From assembly GCA_030431935.1 (NCBI GenBank), contig JAUIIC010000005.1, forward strand, positions 1-42,404: 42,404 nt of DNA, read 5' to 3'. Shown piece by piece: positions 1 through 6,787 of this stretch (position 1 is its first letter; every line of letters starts with the position of its first letter). The DNA comes from Alphaproteobacteria bacterium (lineage in GTDB: Bacteria > Pseudomonadota > Alphaproteobacteria > Rhodobacterales > Rhodobacteraceae). The position numbers and the translations under genes were made by a program. Under the pieces are notes generated by a model. That model ran no database searches, was not told the DNA's origin, and saw nothing but the letters and a program-made list of their open reading frames with translations.

Positions 1-705
1 AAGGTCTACGCGCTGGCCGACGTCACGCATCTGCGCGACATCTACGAATACCTTGCCGCCGAGCTGGAGAAATCGGGCCGCACCGCCTGGGTGCAGGAAG
101 AGCTGGCCACGCTCGCCGATCCCGAAACCTACATCGTCCACCCCGGCGAGGCCTGGAAGCGGATCAAGACGCGCACCAACTCGGGCCGGTTCCTGGCCAT
201 CGTCCGCGAACTGGCGCGCTTCCGCGAGGGCTATGCCCAGTCGCGCAACATCCCCCGCAGCCGTGTCTACAAGGACGACGCGCTGCTGGAGCTGGCGTCC
301 ACCAAGCCGCAGAACGCGCAGGACCTCGGCCGCTCGCGCCTTCTGCTGCGCGAGGCCCGCAAGGGCGAGATCGCCGATGGCATCCTGGCCGCCGTCAAGG
401 CCGGGCTCGACTGCCCGGCAGAGGATCTGCCCGCCGCCGAAGGAGAGCGCGACCGCCCGCAGGCGGACGCCGCGCTGGCCGATCTGCTGCGGGTGCTGCT
501 CAAGGCCAAGTCCGAGGATGCCGGCGTCGCGCAAAAGCTGATCGCCACCACGTCCGAGCTGGACGAGATCGCCGCCGGCCTGCGCGACGTCAAGGCGCTG
601 ACCGGCTGGCGGCGCGATGTCTTCGGCGCCGATGCGCTGCGGCTCTGCGACGGGCAGCTTGCGCTGCGCGCCGACCGGGGCCGCGTCACCGTGGTCGAGC
701 TCTAG
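1..705 (+). CDS. rnd: Ribonuclease D, C-terminal part (5' end outside window)
   Basis: The frame is open from base 1 to the stop at 703-705 and gives 234 residues. The opening stretch (YALADVTHLRDIYEYL) and the following HPGEAWKRIKTR block are typical of the end of the DEDD exonuclease domain and the first HRDC helix of RNase D, a 3'-5' exoribonuclease that trims tRNA and other stable RNAs. The remainder fits two degenerate HRDC-like helical domains that bind RNA. The catalytic acidic residues lie upstream of the window, so activity cannot be judged here. The gene converges on the nitrilase gene with 43 bases between the two stops. The family assignment is firm; only the N-terminal portion is missing. 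Confidence 0.9.
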   Translation, partial: KVYALADVTHLRDIYEYLAAELEKSGRTAWVQEELATLADPETYIVHPGEAWKRIKTRTNSGRFLAIVRELARFREGYAQSRNIPRSRVYKDDALLELASTKPQNAQDLGRSRLLLREARKGEIADGILAAVKAGLDCPAEDLPAAEGERDRPQADAALADLLRVLLKAKSEDAGVAQKLIATTSELDEIAAGLRDVKALTGWRRDVFGADALRLCDGQLALRADRGRVTVVEL

Positions 706-748
706 CGGCGGTCGGTCCGGGGTCCCGTGGCCACCGGACCGTTGCGCC

Positions 749-1735
749 TCAGCCGTCCGCCTCGGCAGGGGCGGGGGCCGGGGCCGCGTCGGGCATCGCC
801 CTGGCAGGCCCGGCGGACCCTTCCAGCACGAACCGCGCCACGTCCGGGCGGAAATAATGCCCCGCCGGATCGGCGAAGACCTTGGCACCTTCGATCATCG
901 ACAGGTCGATCTTGGCCTCGGCGAAGCCGTCGGTGCACTCGTCGATCGGGTCGGTCATGCGGTAGCCGTCGGGCGCAAAGACCGCCGCCGCGCCGCCGCC
1001 GGCCGAGACCAGCCCGCGCAGCGCCTCGTTGCCCTGGGTGATCCGGTCGAGGCTGGCCTCGTCGATGATCGAGTTCGCGGCCAGCACGAAGCAGCCGCCC
1101 TCCAGCGCGTAGCTGGCGGATTCCATCAGGTTGGCCTCGGCCGACAGGCAATAGGCCTGCCGCACGCCCTTGAACATCCCGAAGGACGGCCAGCTTGCCA
1201 CATGGATCTGCTCGCCCAGCTGGTACATGCCCTGCCGGTTCACCGGCTGGATGTTTTCCCAGCAGTTCAGCCCGCCGAGCTTGCCGAAGGGGCTGTCCAC
1301 CACCTTCAGGTCGGTGACCGGCCCCTCGCCCCAGACCGTGCGTTCCATGTGGGTGGGTCGCAGCTTGCGCCGGCTCATGACCACCTCGCCCCGGTCGTCC
1401 AGCAGCGCCTGCGAGCAGTAGATGCTGCCCCGGTCGCGTTCGGCAAAACCCAGCATCACCCAGGTGCCGGCGCGGCGGGCGGCCTCGCCCACGGCGCGCA
1501 TCTCGGGGCCGTCCACGGTGATGGCGTTGGCGCGGTGGGCCATCACGATCTCCATCGAGACCATGGGCGGCTGCAGCCAGATGCTGAACGGGTAGCCGGG
1601 CAGCCAGACCTCGCCGAAGGCCAACAGCTCGATGTCCCGGCGTCCGGCCTCCTCGATCAGGGCAATGGTCTTGTCCAGCGTGCCCTTTGCATCCATCCAG
1701 ACCGGCGCGGCCTGGACTGCGGCGACTTTCGTCAT
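749..1735 (-). CDS. Nitrilase-family carbon-nitrogen hydrolase
   Basis: This 328-residue protein has the full CN-hydrolase triad: Glu42 in FGEVWLPGYP, Lys124 in RRKLRPTHMERTVWGEG and Cys158 in GGLNCWEN (numbered from the ATG at 1735). The RKLxPTxxERxxWGxG and LNCWENxxP signatures are those of true nitrilases, which convert organic nitriles directly to the acid and ammonia, rather than of amidases or beta-ureidopropionases. The substrate cannot be read from sequence. A strong AGGAGG site sits five bases before the ATG; a GTG at 1738 lies only two bases from it and is less likely. The last 25 or so residues are an Ala/Pro-rich tail outside the fold. The gene lies 88 bases downstream of a LuxR-type regulator on the same strand, which suggests local control. 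Confidence 0.9.
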   Translation of the reverse strand: MTKVAAVQAAPVWMDAKGTLDKTIALIEEAGRRDIELLAFGEVWLPGYPFSIWLQPPMVSMEIVMAHRANAITVDGPEMRAVGEAARRAGTWVMLGFAERDRGSIYCSQALLDDRGEVVMSRRKLRPTHMERTVWGEGPVTDLKVVDSPFGKLGGLNCWENIQPVNRQGMYQLGEQIHVASWPSFGMFKGVRQAYCLSAEANLMESASYALEGGCFVLAANSIIDEASLDRITQGNEALRGLVSAGGGAAAVFAPDGYRMTDPIDECTDGFAEAKIDLSMIEGAKVFADPAGHYFRPDVARFVLEGSAGPARAMPDAAPAPAPAEADG

Positions 1736-1823
1736 CACGTCCTCCTGTCAGCGGTTGTTCCGACAGGAGATTGCATGCCGCCGCGCCCTCGCGGCAGTCC
1801 CCGAACGTGGACCCCCGCGCAGC

Positions 1824-2474
1824 CTAGCGGGGCTGGGTGTCGCGCCAGGCAATGGCCAGAGCGGCGCGCGTGTGCGTTCCGAAATGGCGGTGCAGCGCCT
1901 TCATGTGCTTGTGCACCGCCGCCTCTCCGGTGCCGAGCCGCGCGGCGATCTGCCGGTTGGTCAGCCCCTCTGCGGCCAGCCGGGCCACATCGGCGCGGCG
2001 CGGCGAGAGCTGCGGCGCCTGGCGCGGCTGACGCAACAGGCGCGTGGCCGTTCGCGTGGCGTGGGGCGACATCGCCGCCAGCCCCTCGTAGTCGAGCCGC
2101 CGTGCGGTCGCGTCGGTCAACGCCCCGAGGTAAAGCATCCCCGTCAGCCGGTCCTCGGTATAAAGCGGGAAGGTGGCGAAACCGGCCAGCCCGAAGCGTC
2201 CCGACACCCGCTGGTAAAGATGGCACGAGGTCCAGCGCGGACCGAGCGTCACGAGGGTAGAGGACGGGCTGCCGGTGCGGCGCACCGTCTCCAGCACCGG
2301 GTCGATCGGGATGCCCTGACGCTCATAGGCCCCCACGAAGGCCTCGGGCATGCCGAGGATCACACCGCGCATCGCGCCGGCATCGTCCAGCGCGTAAAGC
2401 CCGACGCAATCCATGCCCGCGCTGCGCAGCGCGTGCTCCGCCACCGGTTCCAGCAGGGCCTGCACGTTGTCCAT
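1824..2474 (-). CDS. LuxR-family transcriptional regulator
   Basis: This 216-residue protein ends in a GerE-type helix-turn-helix at about residues 155-210 (LSPRRADVARLAAEGLTNRQ followed by VHKHMKALHRHF). The N-terminal 145 residues resemble an autoinducer-binding or GAF-like sensor domain, but the ligand is not evident. The ATG at 2474 is chosen because a TTGACA-N17-TCCCAT promoter ends seven bases before it, which would make the mRNA leaderless. An in-frame start at 2564 would add 30 residues of arginine- and proline-rich sequence not expected in this family. It is oriented with and just upstream of the nitrilase gene, its likely target. Whether it is a quorum-sensing LuxR or a solo receptor for another small molecule is open. 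Confidence 0.85.
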   Translation of the reverse strand: MDNVQALLEPVAEHALRSAGMDCVGLYALDDAGAMRGVILGMPEAFVGAYERQGIPIDPVLETVRRTGSPSSTLVTLGPRWTSCHLYQRVSGRFGLAGFATFPLYTEDRLTGMLYLGALTDATARRLDYEGLAAMSPHATRTATRLLRQPRQAPQLSPRRADVARLAAEGLTNRQIAARLGTGEAAVHKHMKALHRHFGTHTRAALAIAWRDTQPR

Positions 2475-2481
2475 GCGCGCG

Positions 2482-2510
2482 ATGGGACAGGCGCGGGCGC
2501 GGCCTGTCAA
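2482..2510 (-). promoter_or_regulatory. Probable sigma-70 promoter of the luxR-type gene (leaderless)
   Basis: Read on the minus strand there is a perfect -35 TTGACA (forward 2505-2510), a 17-base spacer and a weak -10 TCCCAT (forward 2482-2487). Seven bases separate the -10 from the ATG at 2474, so transcription should start at or next to the start codon. No ribosome binding site is visible before that ATG, which agrees with leaderless translation. Confidence 0.5.
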
Positions 2511-2636
2511 GCGCGGGTTGTCTGCTGGGGCGTATCGCGCGCGACCGGAGTCGAGACCCGCCAAGACAACGAGGCAGCGTTTGCGACGCCAAACGCGTTC
2601 GTCTGCCCTGGCGAGGGCGATGGTGCGCGAAACGCT

Positions 2637-3098
2637 TTAGCGGCGCGTCACCAGCGCGTTTGTCGCCCCGCTCACCCGGATCGTGCGCACGCCGCGCAGG
2701 GTCTGTTCCGACAGGAAGCGCGCGACGATCACCTCTCGCGACTGCGGCGGGCCGGACGGGGTGGCGCCCACGGGCGCGCTGATGCGGAACTGGTATTCCA
2801 GAACGCCGTCCACGGGTTTCTCGTCCGCCAGCGGCACGAGTTCGGCGTTGTAATAGGCCTGACGCTCGGGCAGGCCGGTTACCTTCAGGATCGCGCCGCC
2901 CGGGGTCGCGTCGATCTGGAGCCGCACGATCTCGTTGATGAGTTTGCGCCCGTCCGCGCGCGGTTCCGCGTTGACGGCGGCAACGCGTTCCTCTGTCGTC
3001 TTGCCGAACCAGTTCAGCGGGTTCCAGTTGCTCTCGGACGCGCCCGAGCAGGCGGCAAGCAACGCGATGACGGACAAAAGGGCGAGCGGATTGCGCAT
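2637..3098 (-). CDS. Small secreted lipoprotein of unknown function
   Basis: The 153-residue product begins with a classic lipoprotein signal (MRNPLALLSVIALLAACSG), with lipobox LAAC and the lipidated cysteine at position 17. The ATG at 3098 is preferred over an upstream frame start at 3134 because it starts exactly at the signal peptide and has an AGAGG site in front. The mature part is soluble, about 135 residues, with alternating strand-like segments; no named domain is recognised. Similar short lipoproteins next to sufE are common in Rhodobacterales genomes (recalled, not searched). It diverges from sufE with 122 bases between the starts, and could be an outer or inner membrane surface protein. 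Confidence 0.8.
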   Translation of the reverse strand: MRNPLALLSVIALLAACSGASESNWNPLNWFGKTTEERVAAVNAEPRADGRKLINEIVRLQIDATPGGAILKVTGLPERQAYYNAELVPLADEKPVDGVLEYQFRISAPVGATPSGPPQSREVIVARFLSEQTLRGVRTIRVSGATNALVTRR

Positions 3099-3220
3099 GG
3101 TCTGACCTCTGGCTGATGACCTGCAATATCGCAATCACGGGTCCGGGAAAAGCCGCCCCTGCGGCACTGGACCTTTCCGCGCCCGGGGCCTAGGTCAGGC
3201 GCAGGACAGGAGGATTGCCC

Positions 3221-3652
3221 GTGGCCCAGCCCGCGTTTGAAGAGATCGCCGACACCTTCGAGTTTCTCGACGACTGGGAAGACCGCTATCGCCATGTCAT
3301 CGACCTAGGCCGCGCGATGGACCCGTTGGAAGACGCGTTTCGCGTGCCGGCGACCAAGGTCGATGGATGCGCCAGCCAGGTCTGGATCATGCCCGAGATC
3401 GACGGTGCGGGCGAGGGCGCGGTGTTCCGCTTTCGCGGCGACAGCGACGCCATGATCGTGCGCGGCCTGATCGCGGTGCTGCACGCGCTGTATTCCGGTC
3501 TGTCCGTGCGCGACGTGCTTGCGGTGGACGCGGGCGGCGAACTGGCGCGGCTGGGGTTGAACGATCACCTGTCGGCACAACGCTCGAACGGGCTGCGCGC
3601 CATGATCGAGCGCATCCGCCTTCTGGCCGCCGAGACTGCCGCGGCGGGCTGA
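3221..3652 (+). CDS. sufE: SufE family cysteine desulfurase activator
   Basis: SufE accepts persulfide sulfur from a cysteine desulfurase (SufS) and stimulates iron-sulfur cluster assembly. The 143-residue protein shows the family pattern: an N-terminal ADTFEFLDDWEDRYRHVIDLG helix region (split here for length), then VPATKVDGCASQVW with the sulfur-accepting Cys50. GTG at 3221 is taken as the start because AGGAGG at 3208-3213 is seven bases upstream; a TTG at 3215 would be too close to that site. The suf operon itself is not in the window, so this is a detached sufE, as is usual in alphaproteobacteria. The gene is normal in length and has no missing key residue. Confidence 0.92.
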   Translation: MAQPAFEEIADTFEFLDDWEDRYRHVIDLGRAMDPLEDAFRVPATKVDGCASQVWIMPEIDGAGEGAVFRFRGDSDAMIVRGLIAVLHALYSGLSVRDVLAVDAGGELARLGLNDHLSAQRSNGLRAMIERIRLLAAETAAAG

Positions 3653-3653
3653 C

Positions 3654-3698
3654 GCCGACATCGGCGCCGACGTGATGCCGACGTGATGCCGACGCATT
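3654..3698. repeat. Short tandem repeat, 11-base unit GCCGACGTGAT
   Basis: Directly after the sufE stop are two exact 11-base copies (3666-3676 and 3677-3687), flanked by diverged copies at about 3654-3664 and 3688-3698. The unit length is not a multiple of three and the tract is non-coding. It may be a simple slippage product. Confidence 0.6.
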
Positions 3699-3759
3699 GC
3701 AGCCACGCTGTCGCCGCGAATCCCGCGCAGGCTTTTTCGATCCGCAAACCATCGGGGGG

Positions 3760-3960
3760 ATGCGGGCGATGTTACGATCGCTGCCTTTTCTGAGGGCGTT
3801 CGCCGTGCTGGCGATCGTCGTCGTGGCGCTGGTGCACCTGGCCGATCCGCGCAAGCTGGATCAGGTCGCCATCGCTTTCGGCGACGATCCCGTCGCGGCG
3901 CAATGCGCCCGTGACGCCCTCCTGCTGGGGCGCCATTGTCCTTGGGAATCAGGGCGTTAG
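3760..3960 (+). CDS. Small single-span membrane protein, unknown
   Basis: An ORF of 66 codons after sufE encodes a protein with one hydrophobic segment (LRAFAVLAIVVVALVHLA) near the N terminus and a short soluble tail carrying two cysteines (AAQCARDALLLGRHC). The ATG at 3760 or the one at 3769 could be used; a run of G just upstream is the only possible ribosome site. The stop overlaps the convergent DUF1638 stop by four bases. No family is recognised. The signal-anchor or cleaved-signal topology and the position make it a plausible small gene rather than chance. Confidence 0.5.
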   Translation: MRAMLRSLPFLRAFAVLAIVVVALVHLADPRKLDQVAIAFGDDPVAAQCARDALLLGRHCPWESGR

Positions 3961-4610
3961 CTGCGCTCTGCCCAGTCGGCGAGTTGCCGGCCCAGATCGC
4001 CATAGCCCGTGAACCTGCGTTCATAGGCCAGGCCCAGCCGCGCCGCGCAGTCGCGCGCCCGCGCATCCAGCGCGGGATCGTCCGTCTGCGCCTGGTACAC
4101 CAGCTTTTCGTAATGCCCGAAGTACATGTCCCGAAGCTCCGGGTGCCGGTCCAGCCCCAGCGGCCGCCAGACGAACGCATCGAACTGCCTGACCAGGAAA
4201 TCGGTCAGGTAGAAGGCCGTGAACTCTGTCTCGGCGCGCGCGACGAAATCCGAAACGCCTTCAAAAAACGCGTAACAATGGGGCCCTTCGACCATCTCTA
4301 TCCCCAGAGAATTGCACAAATCATGCAATTGGCCACCTGTTCCGCAATCCGCGTAGACCAGGTGGATCTGCGCGTAGTCCTGCCGGTGGCGGGCCACCGC
4401 CTCGGCCACGGCGGCGGGGATCTTCTCGGGCGAGTTGTGCAGGATGGCCGGCAGGCAGGCGAGGTCGAGGTGGGTCCAGCCATTGGCCCGGATCAGGGCC
4501 AGGATCTCGTGCGCCAGTGCCCCGCAGGCCAGAAGCAGCACGCGGCCCCCGGCGGCGGGCTCAAGGCCCGTGTCGGTCAGCGTCGCGTCATCGGGCGGCG
4601 CGGCGATCAT
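3957..4610 (-). CDS. DUF1638 domain protein
   Basis: The 217-residue sequence matches the DUF1638 (PF07796) pattern as I recall it: an N-terminal VLLLACGALAHEILAL strand-helix, IHLVYADCGTGGQLHDLC in the middle and an EGPHCYAFF block, with conserved cysteines. The family occurs beside corrinoid methyl-transfer genes. Genetic work in roseobacter relatives, from memory, linked a DUF1638 gene to function of a multi-part cobalamin-dependent methionine synthase, but its biochemical role is unknown. Here it lies in the same direction as a corrinoid carrier protein and near a Bmt-like homocysteine methyltransferase, which fits that link. It may share a transcript with the small ORF and the corrinoid gene upstream. 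Confidence 0.85.
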   Translation of the reverse strand: MIAAPPDDATLTDTGLEPAAGGRVLLLACGALAHEILALIRANGWTHLDLACLPAILHNSPEKIPAAVAEAVARHRQDYAQIHLVYADCGTGGQLHDLCNSLGIEMVEGPHCYAFFEGVSDFVARAETEFTAFYLTDFLVRQFDAFVWRPLGLDRHPELRDMYFGHYEKLVYQAQTDDPALDARARDCAARLGLAYERRFTGYGDLGRQLADWAERS

Positions 4611-4705
4611 GTGCGCGCACCTTCGGGTCCCTGGACGGGTCGCGGCGAGCGGGGCAGGGCCGGCATGGGCGCCCGGGCTGGCGCGGCAGGTCTGGTGCTT
4701 GGCAT
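4607..4705 (-). CDS. Possible 32-residue leader ORF coupled to DUF1638
   Basis: On the minus strand a GGAGGG site stands four bases before an ATG at 4705. The frame runs 32 codons and its TGA overlaps the DUF1638 ATG in an ATGA tetranucleotide. The peptide is rich in Pro, Ala and Arg (for example RPAAPARAPMPALPRSP) with no known domain. It could be a real peptide, a translational-coupling leader, or a chance frame in GC-rich DNA. Confidence 0.35.
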   Translation of the reverse strand: MPSTRPAAPARAPMPALPRSPRPVQGPEGART

Positions 4706-4766
4706 GGCACCCTCCATCCCGCCGGATGTGGGCTTGTCCCCCCGCCGGGGCAAGGGGACGACAGAC

Positions 4767-5471
4767 CTAACCGGCGGCCATCTGGTTGTGCTTGCGCAGG
4801 ACGAACTCCTTGGCGGTTTCCACCGCCACCGCCGCGTCGCGGCAATAGGCGTCGGCCCCGATCGCGCGGCCGAACTCCTCGTTCAGCGGCGCACCGCCCA
4901 CCAGCACGATATAGTCGTCGCGGATGCCCATCTCGACCATCGTGTCGATGACCACCTTCATGTAGGGCATCGTCGTGGTCAGCAGCGCCGACATCCCCAG
5001 GATATCGGGCCCTTCGGTCTTGAGCGCCTCGAGATACTTCTCGACCGCGTTGTTGATGCCGAGGTCGACGACCTCGAACCCGGCGCCTTCCATCATCATG
5101 CTGACGAGGTTCTTGCCGATGTCGTGAATGTCGCCCTTCACGGTGCCGATCACCATCTTGCCGACGCGAGGGGCGCCGGTTTCGGCCAGCAGGGGCTTTA
5201 GGATGAACATCCCCGCCTTCATCGCGTTGGCGGCCAGCAGAACCTCGGGCACGAAAAGGATACCGTCGCGGAAGTCGTTGCCGACGATCGTCATGCCGCC
5301 GACAAGCGCCTCGGTCAGCACCCGGTAGGGGGCCCAGCCGCGTTCCAGCAGGATGTTGACGCCTTCCTCGATCTCCTCCTTGAGACCGTCGTAAAGGTCG
5401 TCGTGCATCTGCTGCACAAGCTCGTCGTCGTCGAGTTCGCTGAGAACCAGATCGTCTTCTTCGTCGGACAT
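4767..5471 (-). CDS. Corrinoid (B12)-binding methyl-carrier protein
   Basis: This 234-residue protein has the two-domain form of corrinoid carriers: an N-terminal helical cap (residues about 15-100, with NDFRDGILFVPEVLLAANAM) and a C-terminal Rossmann B12-binding domain. The base-off/His-on motif DxHxxG is present as D114-I-H116-D-I-G119, followed by SALLTTTMPYM and LVGGAPLN that line the cofactor. Such proteins shuttle methyl groups between a methyl donor enzyme and an acceptor methyltransferase. The ATG at 5471 has GGAGA upstream; the first 18 residues are strongly acidic. In Phaeobacter and Dinoroseobacter a protein of this kind has been assigned, from memory, to a split methionine synthase together with a Bmt-like protein; the neighbourhood here matches that arrangement. 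Confidence 0.9.
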   Translation of the reverse strand: MSDEEDDLVLSELDDDELVQQMHDDLYDGLKEEIEEGVNILLERGWAPYRVLTEALVGGMTIVGNDFRDGILFVPEVLLAANAMKAGMFILKPLLAETGAPRVGKMVIGTVKGDIHDIGKNLVSMMMEGAGFEVVDLGINNAVEKYLEALKTEGPDILGMSALLTTTMPYMKVVIDTMVEMGIRDDYIVLVGGAPLNEEFGRAIGADAYCRDAAVAVETAKEFVLRKHNQMAAG

Positions 5472-5634
5472 GCTGCGTCTCCGGTCACTTGCGCAGGCGA
5501 TGGGCGCCTGCGTCTTCTTGTCTCTAATTCGAGCGGGATAGTGGGCGTATTGCGACATTGGCGGGTCCGCGACCGACGCGAGGGAAGGCCGGGCCCGTTC
5601 CCCCTGTCGAAGCGGTGCGGGGGCGCTTTTGCGT

Positions 5635-5649
5635 GTTCCTGTTTCGTTC
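5635..5649 (+). promoter_or_regulatory. LexA (SOS) box, GTTC-N7-GTTC, over the radical SAM promoter
   Basis: GTTCCTGTTTCGTTC at 5635-5649 matches exactly the alphaproteobacterial LexA target GTTC-N7-GTTC known from Rhodobacter. It lies between a weak -35-like TTTTGC (5627-5632) and a good -10-like TATATT (5650-5655), the place expected for a repressor. The predicted transcription start falls at the ATG (5662), and there is no ribosome site, so the mRNA may be leaderless. Confidence 0.6.
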
Positions 5650-5661
5650 TATATTCACGAT

Positions 5662-6762
5662 ATGGAAACCCGCGACTCGGCCCGTCCCGTCCCCCCCGTC
5701 CGCAAGCGCCCCGCAAAGGGCCGCGCCGCGGGCTCGAATCCGTCTGGACGTTTCGAGAAGACCACGCGCGAGGACATCGACGACGGCTGGGACCTGCCCG
5801 AGGACCTGCCGCCGCTGCGCACCGAGGTCACCGAGGAGAAGGCACGCAGGATCATCACGCGCAACACCTCGCCCGACCTGTCCTTCGACCGCTCGGTCAA
5901 CCCCTATCGTGGCTGCGAACACGGCTGCATCTACTGTTTCGCCCGGCCCAGTCACGGCTATCTCGGGCTGTCCGCCGGTCTCGACTTCGAAACGCGGCTG
6001 ACCGTCAAGCCCGATGCCGCCGCCCTGCTGGAGAGGGAACTGGCCTTGCCGCGCTACCGGCCCCGCGTGATCGCAATTGGCACCAACACCGATCCCTACC
6101 AGCCGATCGAGCGGGAACGCCGTGTCATGCGGGACGTGCTCGAGGTCCTCTCGGCGCACCGCCACCCGGTGGCCGTGGTGACCAAGGGCACGCTGATCGA
6201 GCGCGACATCGACATCCTGGGCGAGATGGGGCGCGCGGGCCTTGCGCGGGTGGGCATTTCCGTCACCACGCTGGACCGCGACCTTGCCCGCCGTATGGAG
6301 CCGCGCGTGCCCGCGCCCGGCCGCAGGATCGAGACGATCCGCAGGCTGTCGCAGGCGGGCTGCCCGGTGCGCGTCATGGTCTCTCCCGTGGTGCCGGGGC
6401 TGACCGACCACGAGCTTGAATCGATCCTGTCCGCCGCCCGCGGCGCAGGCGCGGTCGCGGCCAGCTGGATCATGCTGCGGCTGCCGCACGAGGTGGCGCC
6501 CCTGTTCCGCGACTGGCTGCACGAGCATGTGCCCGGGCAGGCGGACAAGGTGATCGCCCGCGTGCGCGCCGTGCATGGCGGGCGCGACTATGACCCCGAG
6601 TGGGGCAAGCGGATGACGGGCGAGGGGGTCTTTGCCAACCTGATCCGCCGCCGCTTCGACGTTGCGCTGGGGCGGCTGGGGCTGCGCAAGGAACTTCCGC
6701 CCCTTCGAACCGACCTGTTCAGGTGCCCCCCACGGCCCGGGGATCAGCTGTCGCTGTTCTAG
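5662..6762 (+). CDS. PA0069-family (SplB-like) radical SAM protein
   Basis: The 366-residue protein carries the radical SAM cluster motif CxxxCxxC as C85-E-H-G-C89-I-Y-C92, preceded by NPYRGCEHG, which is typical of the PA0069 family within COG1533 (named for spore photoproduct lyase-type DNA repair). The family binds a [4Fe-4S] cluster and cleaves S-adenosylmethionine; its substrate is not established. A later IGTNTDPYQPIER block and a VSVTTLD-like strand (GISVTTLDRDL) complete the TIM-barrel pattern. The ATG at 5662 is used; translation from an upstream in-frame start would read through the promoter. It is transcribed away from the corrinoid gene and towards bmt. The LexA-type box in front suggests DNA-damage induction. 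Confidence 0.9.
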   Translation: METRDSARPVPPVRKRPAKGRAAGSNPSGRFEKTTREDIDDGWDLPEDLPPLRTEVTEEKARRIITRNTSPDLSFDRSVNPYRGCEHGCIYCFARPSHGYLGLSAGLDFETRLTVKPDAAALLERELALPRYRPRVIAIGTNTDPYQPIERERRVMRDVLEVLSAHRHPVAVVTKGTLIERDIDILGEMGRAGLARVGISVTTLDRDLARRMEPRVPAPGRRIETIRRLSQAGCPVRVMVSPVVPGLTDHELESILSAARGAGAVAASWIMLRLPHEVAPLFRDWLHEHVPGQADKVIARVRAVHGGRDYDPEWGKRMTGEGVFANLIRRRFDVALGRLGLRKELPPLRTDLFRCPPRPGDQLSLF

Positions 6763-6787
6763 GCAGGGGCTGCGTGGATACATGGGC

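Noticed and set aside
617-2260. 547-codon plus-strand frame over nitrilase and luxR genes
   Set aside because: Both genes on the other strand have intact catalytic or DNA-binding motifs, and the plus frame shows no domain.
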